The translations under genes and the position numbers were made by a program. A stretch of DNA of 64,000 bases, from the NCBI GenBank assembly GCA_004194705.1, contig SADC01001204.1:1054001-1118000 (forward strand), written 5' to 3'. The notes below the pieces were generated by a model. That model saw only the letters and a program-made list of their open reading frames with translations, did no database searches and was not told where the DNA came from. Positions 11,101 through 22,440 of the stretch are shown here, in pieces. Position 1 is the stretch's first letter; each line of letters begins with the position of its first letter. The stretch comes from Ditylenchus dipsaci. Its lineage: Eukaryota > Nematoda > Chromadorea > Rhabditida > Anguinidae.

Positions 11101-14100
11101 CTTTTTCTGAGTTGATTGACATTCATAGAATTTCGGAATTCATCCTAGAAAAAACTTGTAGCCGCTCAAAATGTATAAATTTATTGATACATCCAGTAAT
11201 AGAGCTGATGATTGTGCTTCAGGGGGGGTTTTTTGCTAAAGGCACATTTGCTAAAAAAAATTTTTTTGATAAAGGCAGAAAAGCTTTGTATGGTTTTGTT
11301 CTGGTGAATTTCTTCTCACTGATACTCATAGGCGTTACAACCTCAGTAGTTATACTATCAGTGGTCTTCATCGAACCTCTGTGGTCCCAATTAGGGGTAT
11401 AGACATTTCCCCAAAATGAAACTTTTTCAAACAGATTTTTAAGTTTTTTTCGAAATTTTTTAGATTGTGTCTGAACCATCCTAAACCATCCCAGATTTTT
11501 TAGGCCATCCGTGAATTACCTCATACCATCCCAACTGCTGAAACCACCCCAGAAAAACCCAAGACCATGAATCGAGGTAAATTTTCCGTGGAAAGTGGAA
11601 AATTTTCCATGAAATATTTTTTGCATGAAAAGTCGATTTAAGTCAATTTTTGCGCTGGCCTTAGGTATCATCTCTGTTTTGTACCTTTTTTTCAGCCCTT
11701 GGTTTTTTCAGCCCTTGGTTTAAGTACCTCATGGTCAGGTGGCTGTCCACCTGGATGGCCTAAAAATGGAAGTAAAAAATAAAATTAACACTTAGTGAGG
11801 CTCGAACCAGTAACCTCGGTGACGGCAACCTCTCCCCAATTTAGACCAGGTAGTAGCAAACCAAGTGGTCGACCACTTGGATCAAATTTTTTTTTACGTT
11901 TTCAGGTTATAAAACAATTTTTCTACACTGATTCGAGCATGCTGAAGATGGTTTGACAGTGGTAAAATCACGTTTTATCGAGAAATTTTTAAGTTATTGC
12001 TAATTCTTGATTTATCAAAATCAATCGTTAGCGATAAATCAAAAATTTCTCGATAAAACGTGATTTTACCACTGTCAAACCATCTTCAGCATGATCGAAT
12101 TAGTGCAGAAAAATTGTTTTGTGACCCGAAAACGTAAAAATTTTTTTGATCCAAGTGGTCGACCACTTGGTTTAGTGCATGGATTCTCAGGATCGCTTTT
12201 TGAGGTTGCAGGCTCAAATCCTGGTGGTAACAGACATTATTGTTTCTTGAATAACAATTATAAACTATTCTGTGAAAGACCAGTAAGACTCAGGGTGAGC
12301 AGGGTAATCACCTGGCACCTTCTCTAGAGTCTGGACCATTAAAACCAAGTGGTCGCCCACTTAGATCAAAATTTTTTTTTCACATTTTTGGGTTACAAAA
12401 CATGTTTTCTGGACTGATTCGGGCACGCTGAAGATGGTTTGATAGAGGTAAAATGCCGTTTTCTCGAGTATTTTTTGAGTTTCAGGCAATAATTGATTTT
12501 AGCGAAATTAATTATTGCCCAAAACTAAAAAAATACCCTACAAAACAGCATTTAATACTATCAAACCATTTTCAGCATGTCCGAATTAGTCCAGAAAACA
12601 GGTTTTAGAGCATGAAAAACGTAAAAAAATTGACTAAAACTTCATTTTTGGGCATCCAGCTTGATATCCATCCACCTGAACCATGGGTACCTATCCTAGG
12701 TTTCATAGTTTGAGTCACCGAAATTGAAAAAATCATGGTTTGCAATCCCATATAAAAAACTATATTTTCGGGATTTGTAGGCAGATGCTCCTCGCATAAG
12801 TATGTACCCCATTATAGGTGTCGCTAATGAAATCACTATTTTGGTATTAACAAACTGTGTTCAGCACATGATTTTAGGTGAGATAGGGGGTTTTCTGTGT
12901 TACTTTGAAAAATTTCCCATTTTCCAAAAATTAAGCCTTAGTCTTTAAAAGTTTCAGTTAGGATCCACAAGCGGAAAAGTTGTACTCAAAAATAATTTGA
13001 GCGCCGAAAAGAGCATAAGAAAATGAAACAACAATGATGCGCCGCACTCCGAATAAAAAATCGCCTCACTCAGAATGAAAGAGCGCGGGAGTGCGGCTCC
13101 AAAAATGTGTCGCCTTATTGTGTACACGCTGGCGCCGCACCGCGGGAGTGAAGATTTGCGCGGGAGTGCGGAGTGCGGGGGTGCGGCTCCCATTGGGTAC
13201 TTAGCTTTAGACTGAGACTTTTCGGCTACATGAACAATTTTAGTCTCAGTCTTAGGTGTTCACGGAGTGAGACAATTTTTCTTCATGTGTTTATGTTTTT
13301 AACGGCTGAAAAACAGCTTTAAAACGTTTCTTTACATGTCTTCTTTCTCCACCGACCGTCCCACATATTTTCTATGTATATTTCTTGAATTTTAGAAGAG
13401 CTGTATGGACGCCCTTTAGTTTCAGTCTAACAAGGGAACATCTCGAGCTGTTTTTTCAGATAGGCATGATTTTAACTAGTGATCGACAAACGACAACAAC
13501 GTTTGTTCTAGACGCAGATACAGTTCAAAACAGCCGCATAGGTGAAAAAACCGTACAAACATCTCAATGCTTTGAAGCTTTGAATTGGGTGGCTGTTTTG
13601 GGGGCTTTTTAACCCCTAGTAACTGTTTGGATATTATTTGCTTTTAAAAAACTTCTGATGATGCATGTTTATACTCATTTTGTAGGCCGGAATGTGCTCT
13701 ACAAAATGTGTATTTCCAAATAGCATTCACTGATGCTATTGTTTGTGAGATAGAGCTTAAAAACAGTTGAAAGTTGGCCATAACTGATATTTCTGACTTA
13801 ACAACTTTGCACGCCGTATAAGAAATTTTTACTCAAATTCGGCCAATTTTTTCGCTCATTGGCACTAGTCATAAGATCCCCTACAACTTGTAAAAAACCG
13901 TTTGTCGATCACTAGTTAAAATCATGCCTATCTGAAAAAAACAGCTCGAGATATTCCCTTGTAAGTCTCAGTCTAATTCGCAGTCCGTGAACGAGCCATA
14001 ATTCGAAAAAGGTTAATATGCAAACCGATTACACTGAATATGAATCAAATAATAGGATTTAGTTTTGCGTAAAGAGGACCTCAAAATGAGTTTCCGCAGA

Positions 14101-14265
14101 AATATTCGCCCCTTTTTTCGACAATACTTTGTATGTTAAAAAATTACCTTCTGGCGGTGTATCACTAGGGTCCAACAGTTTTGAAATTTCAGGCCAAGTT
14201 ATACTTCCGCTCAGATTTATTGCTAGTAAAATCACAACAACAATGACACATATAGCAGATACCAT
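8173..14265 (-). CDS. C6-domain-like secreted protein
   Basis: Exons, in transcript order, 14148-14265, 9169-9243, 8928-9118 and 8173-8280 join in phase (163 residues). Exon 1 begins MVSAICVIVVVILLAINLSG, a signal peptide. The mature part has two related segments, SITWPEISKLLD and NMSWSDILKLLD, coded by consecutive exons. A cysteine domain follows: KCDESCDP, then YKCQLLTVTC, FNSKEGGPTP, VNATLHC and WKY at the end. The order CxxC, C-x(5)-TC, FN-x-x-GGP, NATL-x-C, W matches the nematode C6 domain (Pfam PF01681) as I remember it. I count five cysteines, so one of the usual six is absent. Likely extracellular; function unknown. The 4.9 kb first intron holds nested inverted repeats. All splice sites are GT-AG. 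Confidence 0.7.
9505..9796. mobile_element. Inverted-repeat element, word AACGCCGGCG
   Basis: Both ends are arrays of aacgccggcg-like words around an AT-rich core (ttattaaactcaaattactt). The words are self-complementary, so the ends pair in several registers. Related GC-rich words occur at 10.4, 32.8, 34.1, 37.4 and 49.7 kb. Confidence 0.7.
10040..10260. repeat. Dispersed repeat family X, diverged copy
   Basis: Carries gatcactgaaagtcatgaag, acgcttgtcaacttcct, gtgtttggagctga and taaaataatgaagct in that order. The same blocks occur at 16.4-17.0, 34.6-35.15 and 54.6-54.7 kb, in one case inside the mariner palindrome. Confidence 0.6.
11800..11868 (-). other. tRNA-like Pol III promoter fragment
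   Basis: On the minus strand a B-box-like word ggttcgagcct lies in actggttcgagcctcacta, with ggtttgctactacctgg about 45 bases before it. It directly abuts the palindrome at 11861. No complete cloverleaf. Confidence 0.4.
11861..12170. mobile_element. Fold-back element bounded by CCAAGTGGTCGACCACTTGG
   Basis: The 20-base palindrome ccaagtggtcgaccacttgg occurs at both ends (11861-11880 and 12151-12170). Between them the arms gatggtttgacagtggtaaa and ttttatcgagaaatttt are mirrored around 12005. The whole unit is self-complementary. Confidence 0.85.
12171..12260 (+). other. tRNA-like Pol III promoter fragment (SINE-like)
   Basis: tggtttagtgcatgg resembles an A box (TRGYNNARNNG) and ggctcaaatcc, about 45 bases on, a B box. 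Spacing is tRNA-like, yet the stems of a cloverleaf are not evident. It lies next to the palindrome ending at 12170. Confidence 0.5.
12345..12640. mobile_element. Second, diverged copy of the 11861 fold-back element
   Basis: Starts ccaagtggtcgcccactta and repeats the same internal blocks (gctgaagatggtttgatag, mirrored by ctatcaaaccattttcagc), with more mismatches and a worn right end. Confidence 0.75.
13428..13964. mobile_element. Inverted-repeat element, termini AACAAGGGAACATCTCGAG
   Basis: Arms of about 85 bases: caagggaacatctcgagctg and aggcatgattttaactagtg and cgacaaacg on the left are mirrored by the right arm ending attcccttg. The core has gtttgttctagacgcagata and no coding frame. Within C6 intron 1. 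Confidence 0.8.
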
Positions 14266-14798
14266 TTAAAACAAATGAAAATCAGTCTCTCTTAACGATA
14301 AAAATCAATTTAAAGAAAATATATGAATGAACAACACAACCTTTCAGAAAGAAATATATGCCTAAATGTGAAGCAGGACCATAGCTAGCTTTGCGCGTGC
14401 CTACTATTGATTCTTAGTTGATATGTAGAGGAAAAAAAATAGGCTCACTCTCATGCTTGAAGGGTGCTCGAACAGTGTCATACCTAGCATCTAGGCAGGT
14501 TTGTTGTGCGGCAAATATGTTTTTTGACTAAGGTCTTGTGATAACAGAATAGTATCTTTTATTTGTGAAAAAATACGCAATAAAACTTTTTTACTCATCC
14601 ACACATTTTGCGGCAATGGTTGTTTGGCTTGGACACCCCACTGGTCGATTGTGGTAAATGTGCCCGGTAGATGCAGCTGAATACAATGGTTATTTCAGTT
14701 TTTTATTGGCCCGTTACAGCTACTAACGACCCTTTTTTAATACACGTGGCGGATCAGTGTAGTATACACCCTTCAGTGTTATACACCTTTCAAATTAG

Positions 14799-14838
14799 CT
14801 TGGGGACCAAGTTTACAGTTGCCTTGGTCCCCAAGCTA
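14799..14838. repeat. Short perfect hairpin gcttggggaccaag
   Basis: gcttggggaccaag and cttggtccccaagc face each other across twelve bases. The same ccttggtccccaagg word is scattered elsewhere here (35.5, 36.1, 46.4, 50.1 kb), so it is a repeat end, not a terminator. Confidence 0.6.
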
Positions 14839-14839
14839 A

Positions 14840-16270
14840 CTGACTACACTTGAGTTGTATAGTAAAACTTAGCACGTGGCTATATATTTCGCCAAAAATA
14901 TTCTGGCGTGCACAAGCCTATTACAATTTATTTCTTTTCTTTTATTTCTTTATATGTAGCTCATCTCACTGGCTACAAATTAGGATTTTACTTGCATAAC
15001 AGTGGTCTAGAGAAACTAGGTAAAAAACACGATTTCGAATTTAAGAAAAATACGTACAGAAGTTCAACGATTGGGAAATTTTTTCGAATTGCCGGGCACC
15101 ACCACTTATTAGCGTGGGCATGCCCTTTAAGTCATACAAAAAAAAAAATAGATAAACAACAACAAAATAAGTCAAAATTATGGTTATCAAGTTTAACAAA
15201 AAAATTATGAGCATTTAAATAGGACGCTACTGAATATACCCTCGAAAAAAAGTTACTGAAATATACCCACCAATAATTTTTGGAACGTACCCAAAACCAC
15301 CATTTTTGCGAAAAAGAAAGTCGTACAAAAGCCCTTGTTAGTATCGGAGTGGTCTCTGAGCCTGAACCTAAGCCTGCGAGTCTAAGAATAAATTATTGGG
15401 TGCGGTATATTCCAGTAGCGCTTTTTGGAGGAGTATATACTCCAGTAGCGTCTAAAATCGGCTAGAATATTTGGCTCATTCGGAAAATCGACTATGATCT
15501 AAATATAGTGCTGTCAACTTGCATAACAGTGGTCTGTCCTATCAGCACTAAAAATTGCCATCTTTTTCTAACTGAAAAATTTGCCAACTCGGCAATTATA
15601 TATATAGTCGACTCTCGATTTAAGGACATTCAAGGAACCGGTAGAAAGGCTGGTTGGCCAATTTATGGAACCAAAACGAGTCAAACAATAACACTGATTA
15701 CTGCTTTACAACAAGATCAATTAATACTTTTTCTGAGAGATTTTTATGCGTTTTTCTGCCACTGAATCGTTCTGACAATAAAAGGTCTAGAACTTAACTT
15801 TAGGTATAGTTTAGGTATAGCCTTCGCCAAATAGTCACCCATGTTACCCTTCACTAAATCAATCTTCACGGGCTAAACATTGTAACATAATGTTAGTCTC
15901 CAAAACGAAGTGCTTACGAAACGAAGGTATGTTTAAACCACACATTTTAGTCCGTCCTAACGGGCACTGGTCTACCCTTGACTAAGCCTAAGTGCTTAAA
16001 AAACCCCGAAAATCGAAAAAAGTTACAAAAAATAAAAAGGGGACCAAGGCAAAATTTGGCACTGTACCCGGTCATAATGTGTACCCGGTCATTGGTACAC
16101 TTTTTGAAAATGGTCTGGTTCCACAAGTCGTCCGAACAGCATTTATTTTTTATCAATTGGAAAAAATGTTTTGCGCCGATTGATTAGGATTAACTTTGGC
16201 CCAGTTTATAAAAAATCTAAATGCTTTCAAATGAGTCGTTAGACAAACTTGTTCTGAAAAATTGATTTAT
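14840..16270. other. No gene seen; scattered repeat ends
   Basis: This stretch upstream of the palindromic mariner holds a ggtatattccagtagcgc block (15.40 kb) akin to the poly-C elements and a lone tcgactctcgatttaagga end (15.61 kb). Two runs of aacttgcataacagtggtct (14.99 and 15.51 kb) form a short direct repeat. No exon with family character was found. Confidence 0.5.
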
Positions 16271-16272
16271 TA

Positions 16273-17085
16273 TTAGGTTGGTGCATAAGTTTTAAACCAT
16301 ACAAATATTTAAATAAAAATTCATTTTCTTATCCAAAAATTTCTCTTATAACAAAATCCAAACAATAGGTTTTATAGCCCTGACTCTCTTCTTTAAAATG
16401 GCATATTGCTTTTAGCTTGATTATTTTAGATAAGTCACCATTTGGCTCCAAACACTTGTCCAGTCATTTGTGAAGTTGACCAGCGTTTTCATCAATTTCA
16501 CTGGTCAAATGTTTTATTGAATTTTAATCGTCATAACAATATGTTATCACCATGTTGTAGCGCAGCTCAAGAGCTACAAAATGCACTTTACAGAATGATT
16601 TTTTGAAATCTGAGTGTTGATATATGGCCTTTTAGAAAAATAGATTTTCTGAAAAAATGGCCAAAATCCAAGTTATTCCAATTTTTTCAAATTTTGACCA
16701 TTTTTCAGAAAATCTATTTTTTCTAAAAGTCCATATATCAACTCTCAGATTTTAAAAAATCATTCTGTAAAGTGCATTTTGTAGCTCTTGAGCTGCGCTA
16801 CAACATGGTGATAACATATTGTTATGACGATTAAAATTCAATAAAACATTTGACCAGTGAAAGTGATGAAAACGCTGGTCAACTTCACAAAATGACTGGA
16901 CAAGTCTTTGGAGCCAAATGGTTACTTATCTAAAATAATTAAGCTAAAAGCAATATGCCATTTTAAAGAAGAGAGTCAGGGCTATAAAACCTATTGTTTG
17001 GATTTTGTTATAAGAGAAATTTTTGATAAGAAAATGAATTTTTATTTAAATATTTGTATGGTTTAAAACTTATGCACCAACCTAA
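16273..17085. mobile_element. Palindromic mariner element, TTAGGTTGGTGCATAAGT termini, TA duplication
   Basis: The left end ttaggttggtgcataagttt and right end aaacttatgcaccaacctaa are mariner-type, with TA immediately outside both. Unlike a usual mariner, the two halves are near-identical reverse complements over about 390 bases each, with a spacer of a few tens of bases near 16.68 kb. There is no transposase. The arms carry repeat family X (gctccaaacacttgtcc, gaaaacgctggtcaactt), so a family X unit seems to sit in each arm. Confidence 0.9.
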
Positions 17086-17149
17086 TATAAGACGATAGGT
17101 AAAAAAAGTGCACCTTTTGTAAAAATGTGATATTTTTTCTTGCTTTTAG

Positions 17150-17400
17150 TTACAGAGACGTAAAATATTTCCACTTTTTTAGATTGATAACACCAGTAGG
17201 AAGCCCTGCAATTCTTGTTTCTGATGAGGTATCATTTGTTGCATTATCTTTAAAAATGTAAACCAAGAATTGAAAAGTGTCAACCAATTTTTAGGTTTGA
17301 CCTGCTTCAATACTTTCAACTTTTTGTGCTACATTTTTCAAAGATTCTTGAGTGTATAGAGTGTAGCTAGAAATATAGGGCTACTTGGTGATGTAATAGC
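17150..17400. repeat. Diverged copy of the 53.5 kb repeat
   Basis: aagccctgcaattcttgttt, tatcatttgttgcattatct and cctgcttcaatactttcaac correspond, with many changes, to ggccctacgattctagtttc and gtcatttattgcaccatctc at 53.55 kb. It lies directly beside the palindromic mariner. Confidence 0.5.
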
Positions 17401-18354
17401 TCTTGAAAACAATGGGCAAATTTCGCCTCTTCGACAAAAACAAAAAAAGAGGCACCTTTTCGCCAAAAGGTGGCAGCCAATTTTTTTTTCAAAATTTTAA
17501 CAGTCTTGCTAAATTTGCTTCAACAACTCATGCACTTTTTTATTCAATCGATTGTGTTGTGTGTGTTTCTTGTTTCCAACGTAATCCGAAATCCTCATTC
17601 CAATCCTCATTGGTATGTTCCAATCCAAACAACAGGGGTAATAGCAAGTAGTATTAGCAGCAAGCAAATCTACGACTACTAATGCTTCCCTGCTACTATT
17701 TTTCTTCCAGCATTTGAACCATAGCAAAAAGTGGCTGCTGCTGGTGCTCCAATCGTTTCTCTAGCCATTTGGCAGATCCATCGCTCAGTTCTGTCAAGTC
17801 AAACCCAGGCTCTTGCCTTAACCAATAAACTGCTCCCTGAAGAAGCAAAAGTAAAAACTGCTTCAAAACAAAGTAGGCTCTTTACTAGACAGGGAGAAAC
17901 ATACATCCAGAACAACAGGGCTGTTCAAAGAGGGTGCGGGGGCTGGCTGATTTCCCTACCCACCCATCTAGTCAGGCAATAAAATCAGTGAGAAGAGTAG
18001 TGGGACAGAAAAGACCATTGTTGTCCCACAGTTGATTGTGAATAAGATAGTTAAGTGGATTAGAGAGAGAGTAAACTATTGATCCATTGATTTAAAGTGC
18101 TGCTCCAGAACAACAAGCCTGACTGGGGGATCAGACGAAGAGGGGGTGGATTTGCTAGCGAAGAGGATGGAGACAGAGAAAAGGCTGGATTTTTTCTTGT
18201 TCACCACCCATCTAGCTAGCTAGCTGCCTGCCTGGCCTACTCATTTAGATCAGTCGGTTAGCTGCAGCTTAGTTTCTTAGAAGCAAAACAAGTAACAGAG
18301 CTCCTCCACTTGCTATATTCTTTTTTCACTCAAGCCTAAATTCCTCTTTGTTTA
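17401..18354 (+). promoter_or_regulatory. Upstream region of the myosin light chain gene
   Basis: This is less repetitive and richer in GC than its surroundings, as expected of a promoter or 5' untranslated region. Frames at 17403-17651 and 17731-17982 have no recognisable domain. I see no TATA box in a sensible position. The stretch tttgtttag at 18347-18355 just upstream of the start could be a cis or spliced-leader acceptor. Confidence 0.35.
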
Positions 18355-18387
18355 GCCTCTTCTAATTCGCTTCCGCAACTCGCAAAT

Positions 18388-19677
18388 ATGGTAGGCTTTT
18401 TCGGATTTTAAATAGTCATAGCTAGTATTTCAATGATTATTTTTTAATATTTTTTAATTTCAGTCCAAGGCAGTCAAGAAGAAGGTGAAGAAGACAAGGA
18501 CCGGATCCGAAGCCTCGCAGTTCGACCAGAAAACTATCCAAGAGTTCAAGGAAGCCTTCGGCATCATGGACCAGAACAAAGACGGCATCATCGACAAAAA
18601 TGACTTGAAGGACTTGTACGCCATGATGGGTACAGTGGCTAGTGACTCACAGATCGACGCCATGCTTAAGGAAGCTCCAGGACCAATCAACTTCACCGTC
18701 TTTCTCACTTTGTTCGGAGAGCGATTGACAGGTAGGGTTTATTATGTGAAATCAGCTATTGATTTCTTGGCAGAAATATTTGGAATAAATTTTTTCATAT
18801 TAATGAGTAAATTTCAGGAACTGACCCAGAAGCCACAATTCTAGGTAAAAACTTCTAAAATAAAAAAACTTCAAATTCTAAAAACTAAAAATTTATTTCG
18901 TTGAAATTTTCAAAGTTAACTATAAAAATTAACAAAGACTTCAATTTTTTGTAAAAGGTTGCAAAGCTACTGTTTAAACATTCAAGTTCAACTTAATTAT
19001 AACCGATCCGTTTCATTTTGATATATGCCCCATTCTCTTTTAATTTGAAAATAGACGCAAACTTTAAGTAGCTGTTTTTTATATTACGTGTATTTGCGGA
19101 AATATTCTATGCTGGGATTTCAACCGTGGTAAAAATCTTTTTTTCGGAAAAGTTTTTGAAACTTTAAAACTTTTTGAAAACTTTTTTGCCGTAGTTTGAA
19201 TGCGACGCAAAGGGAATTTCGCCATCCTCCGTACATTACAATTACGCAAAACACCTTCTTAATAAGCTTTAAATCTGCAAGCAAATATTCTTAAAGCTTT
19301 GCCTTATTATTTTTTTAAATAAGAAGATATAATAAATTAATCAAAAAGATAACCACAACAAGTAAACTTACATATAATATTTACAGGCGCCTTCGAAATG
19401 TTTGACAAGACCAGCAGTGGGTTCATCCAGAAGATGTGTTAGTCAAAGTTTTGCAAAAAGCGAGGAGATCCTCTGACCGAAGCAGAAATCGAAGCCATGT
19501 ACAAGGGAAAGCCGCCAATCAGTGGAGGTCAGTCCCCTTTCCATCCTTTTAGTTTCTTTTTTAAATAACGAACACAACAAGAACAAAACAAATTTTGCAG
19601 GAAAAGTTGACTACAAAGCATTTGCTCACCAGATCACCACCGGAGCACAGGAAGAACTGAATGCTGTGAATGCGTAA
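18388..19677 (+). CDS. mlc-1: Myosin regulatory light chain (MLC-1/MLC-2 type)
   Basis: Exons 18388-18390 (start codon only), 18464-18731, 18818-18844, 19387-19527 and 19601-19677. The reading starts [13 protein letters not shown], then [20 protein letters not shown] and an intact EF-hand loop [13 protein letters not shown]. Next come [52 protein letters not shown] and an end at EELNAVNA. It binds the neck of myosin II in muscle. This is close to Caenorhabditis MLC-1/2 throughout. Exon 4 is damaged: read literally it meets TAG at 19440-19442. One missing base at 19430 and two in the A run at 19455-19459 would account for it, and the net loss of three keeps the ends in frame. Either assembly error or a disabled copy. 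Confidence 0.9.
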
Positions 19678-19819
19678 GCGGAAGGAATATGCGACGAAGA
19701 AGAGTCTCTGTTACTAAACTACCATTACTTTATTTTGATTGAAGAAAAGTCGAGCACAAAATCTTTCTGCTAATTAATCAACCGCTCATCTATGCAAAAC
19801 CAAAAGCCTCTCTGTTCCA

Positions 19820-19825
19820 AATAAA
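19820..19825 (+). terminator. Poly(A) signal AATAAA of the myosin gene
   Basis: AATAAA lies about 145 bases after the myosin stop codon, in ccaaataaagtcc. Position and sequence are standard. Confidence 0.7.
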
Positions 19826-19829
19826 GTCC

Positions 19830-21030
19830 ATTTAGCTTAGTTGCTTTGTGCCTGTTTTAGTAATCAAACCACTTTATATGTGGACTTATATAATTTTTGT
19901 GTAAAGTTTTATGTTTCAGCCGACTTTCATAAGATGCTGCCCCTAAAAAATTTAACCCTGAATTTTGCCGTATCTAATTAAATCGTCTGGCCAGAAAAGT
20001 TGCATAGATTCTAAAAAAATACCTGCTTTATTAGAATCTTGCAAATTTTTAGGGCTAGTTTTGGTGAAATTCGTCAAAATCAGGGTTTAAAAAACTTGAG
20101 AGGGTGCTGGCTAGATGAGAGTTAACTATATTTTGAAAAGTGTCGGGCAAAAAAATTGCTCTAGGCGTCTTTGCTGTCGGATTCGGCTCTGATCTTGCAT
20201 TCCTACGAAATTTGTCAATGAAATTGTGCAAAAATCGCTCTTTTATTGATTGTGCATTCTCCTCTTTGTGGTGAGACCTAAGAAAGCGCATCCGGCTGCA
20301 AAAACGACGAATTATACTTTTATTCGCTGTGTTTCTCTAAATTTTGATTTAACGAATTTATTTTTAGGTTTTGCAAAAAATTATTTAGATAGTTAAAATT
20401 TCATTTAGAAAATTATATCTTCAGTTCGATTTTTATTCTCTGTAACTTTGTGTGAATGCAAGCTTTTGCATGAAAGACTTTTGGCAATAAAATTTTCCAC
20501 TGTTTAAAGCCATTAAGGAGATAGTCTCTAAACAAAATGAGCAATTCAAATTTTGTACTTCATAAATGTCGTTTGAGCAATAATTTGTCCACAACTCTGT
20601 GTTGCGACGCCACATAACTTGTGCAGAATTAAAATTTGGATTAGCATCATCAATATCAGAATTCCCGCATTTTTATAAAAACACCTTAAAATTTGAGATG
20701 GAATAGAAAAAACAATCGAAAAGAGTTGAGCAATTTACTTTTCCATCTCAATTTCAGGGAATTTTTGAATGAATTTGGAGAGAAATCGGATTTTTTTAGA
20801 AAATCTTTATCTTTGAATGGATCAAATCTTTTTTGGCTACTTGACCGACTTGAAGACTTCTTTTTTAATTTTTATAGCAAAGTGTCTATGTCAGTTGATG
20901 ACTGCTCAGAAACCTGAGATCTAGGCCTATGTGATGGTACAGAACCAAAACAGTATTATGTTGAACTTTTGAAAAATATGCAAAAGCACAAGTTTGACGG
21001 AATAAAGACGCAATAAAATAATATACATAT
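19830..21030. other. No gene seen; AT-rich with one worn CAGTC-type end
   Basis: agatgagagttaactatatt with gtgtcgggc and ctaggcg near 20.11-20.17 kb echoes the right end of the 6942-7370 element. Otherwise no repeat, RNA gene or coding exon is evident. Frames at 20055, 20433 and 20693 show no domain. Confidence 0.4.
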
Positions 21031-21036
21031 TTTGAG

Positions 21037-21592
21037 GGTACGGGACAATTCACGTCAGGGACAGTTCACGCCCCAGACAATTCACGCCTTTGAATAATTC
21101 ACGTTTACTCACTATTTTTATTAACTTTTATATTTATTAACCCATCTAAATCACCCAGATTAGGGGTAATAAGGGTAGTTGCATATCCTGAGAGGTCACC
21201 TGTGTCCAAATCCTAAACTTCAGTTGTTTTATATGGGACCGAAAACCATAGTTTCTTACCCACAGCAAAGATTACGGCGCACATTTTGCGCATAACCTTA
21301 TGAGGAGGGAAAATTTAAATTTGGTACCCCTAAGTAACACTGTCTTGGCACTTCTTCCTGAGTACCTCTACCTAGGTACAACAATTTGAGTAACATCACC
21401 TTGATATGACTGTTTCAGCACCGCCTGAAACTTTTCTAAGCTAGGGTTCGTAGGTAGGGTATTAGCGGATCAATTGACCAGACATCAATTTAACAGGATA
21501 TGAATTTATCGCCGATAATTATCGGGAATTATGTAGGGGCGTGAATTGTCCTGGGGCGTGAATTGTCCGGGGCGTAAATTGTCCGTGTACCA
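21037..21592. mobile_element. Inverted-repeat element, word GGGACAATTCACG
   Basis: The left end has four words like gggacaattcacg; the right end has their complements (cgtgaattgtcctgggg, twice or more). Terminal ggtac and gtacc pair. The core includes gtgtccaaatcc, which is B-box-like, preceded by tattaggggtaat; a tRNA-like origin is possible but weak. No transposase. Confidence 0.8.
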
Positions 21593-22055
21593 TATTTTGA
21601 TAGTGTTTTTAAAGATTTTTGTAGAAAAATACCGTTTTAAAGAAGTTCAACCAATTTTAAGGAATTAAGATTTTTTGCAATTTTGTTAATCCAAAGAATA
21701 AGTTTTGTTATTGCGTTGAAGTCAAAAACAACTCTCACCTCCAATGAATACAAACATCGCATACAAAAACACAGAAACTCTTTCTAGGTGTGAATATAAA
21801 AAGTCACATTTATTTATTTTTCCCACGAAAAAAGTTTCAGATGCTATTATATTAAGACAAATTTGAACAATTTAGTACAAAATACTTTATAAAAATTTAT
21901 TTTATACTTTGCGTTAGCCAATTATGTAAAAGCGTGTGACTTGTTGCTTGAGAATTTTCAAAAACGTTTTTTGCTCATTACAGCTAAACCACTAAGCTAT
22001 TGCTTAATTAGTATTCTTTGCATTTAGCGACAAAATTAGGTATTTAGGAGCATAG

Positions 22056-22293
22056 TTAAAGGGCCTGACCTCTTCCTACTCGGTGGTCCCCGCCAATTCA
22101 AAAATTTTCCCTTGATCATTGGACTTCTGTACGGATTTTTCCGCTAGGTTTCTAACAAAACTAAGCCTAAAATTTGATTTCAGGCCTAGTTTTGTTAGAA
22201 ACGTGGCGGAAAATCCGTACAGAAGTCCAATGATCGAGGGAAAATTTTTGAATTGGCGGGGACCACCGAGTAGGAAGAGGTCAGGCCCTTTAA
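22056..22293. mobile_element. Near-perfect palindrome TTAAAGGGCCTGACCTCTTCC
   Basis: Arms of about 110 bases (aaagggcctgacctcttcct, cggtggtccccgccaattca, cggatttttccgc) mirror one another around 22.17 kb. Bounded by TTAA-like ends. Non-coding. Confidence 0.85.
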
Positions 22294-22440
22294 ATTGAGA
22301 TGTAGATTGTGCAGCCGGCGCACAGTGCGACGCCGGTGAAATTCCTATTTTTGCTATAATATACGGTTTTATAGTCCAGTTGATCCCCACACGCAGAGTT
22401 GAATAGGCTGGTTCCATTTTATCAAAAGAGGCCGTATAAA

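Larger units (their letters stand above)
10808..13205. mobile_element. Inverted-repeat element, word GCGGGAGTGCGG
   Basis: The left end (taaggtgcttacccaatgag) is mirrored by cattgggtacttagct at the right. Inside each end are arrays of words like gtgcgggagtgcgg and its complement. The 2 kb interior contains two further fold-back units (11861-12170 and 12345-12640) and tRNA-like sequence. It lies in intron 1 of the C6 gene. No transposase seen. Confidence 0.6.

Noticed and set aside
12091..12327. A 78-codon protein
   Set aside because: It spans a fold-back arm and a tRNA-like fragment, so the frame is a by-product.
14799..14838. A transcription terminator hairpin
   Set aside because: Rho-independent terminators do not apply here; the arms are a dispersed cttggtccccaag word.
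17731..17982. An 83-codon gene upstream of the myosin light chain
   Set aside because: No domain, no splice or conservation sign; better read as promoter or untranslated sequence.
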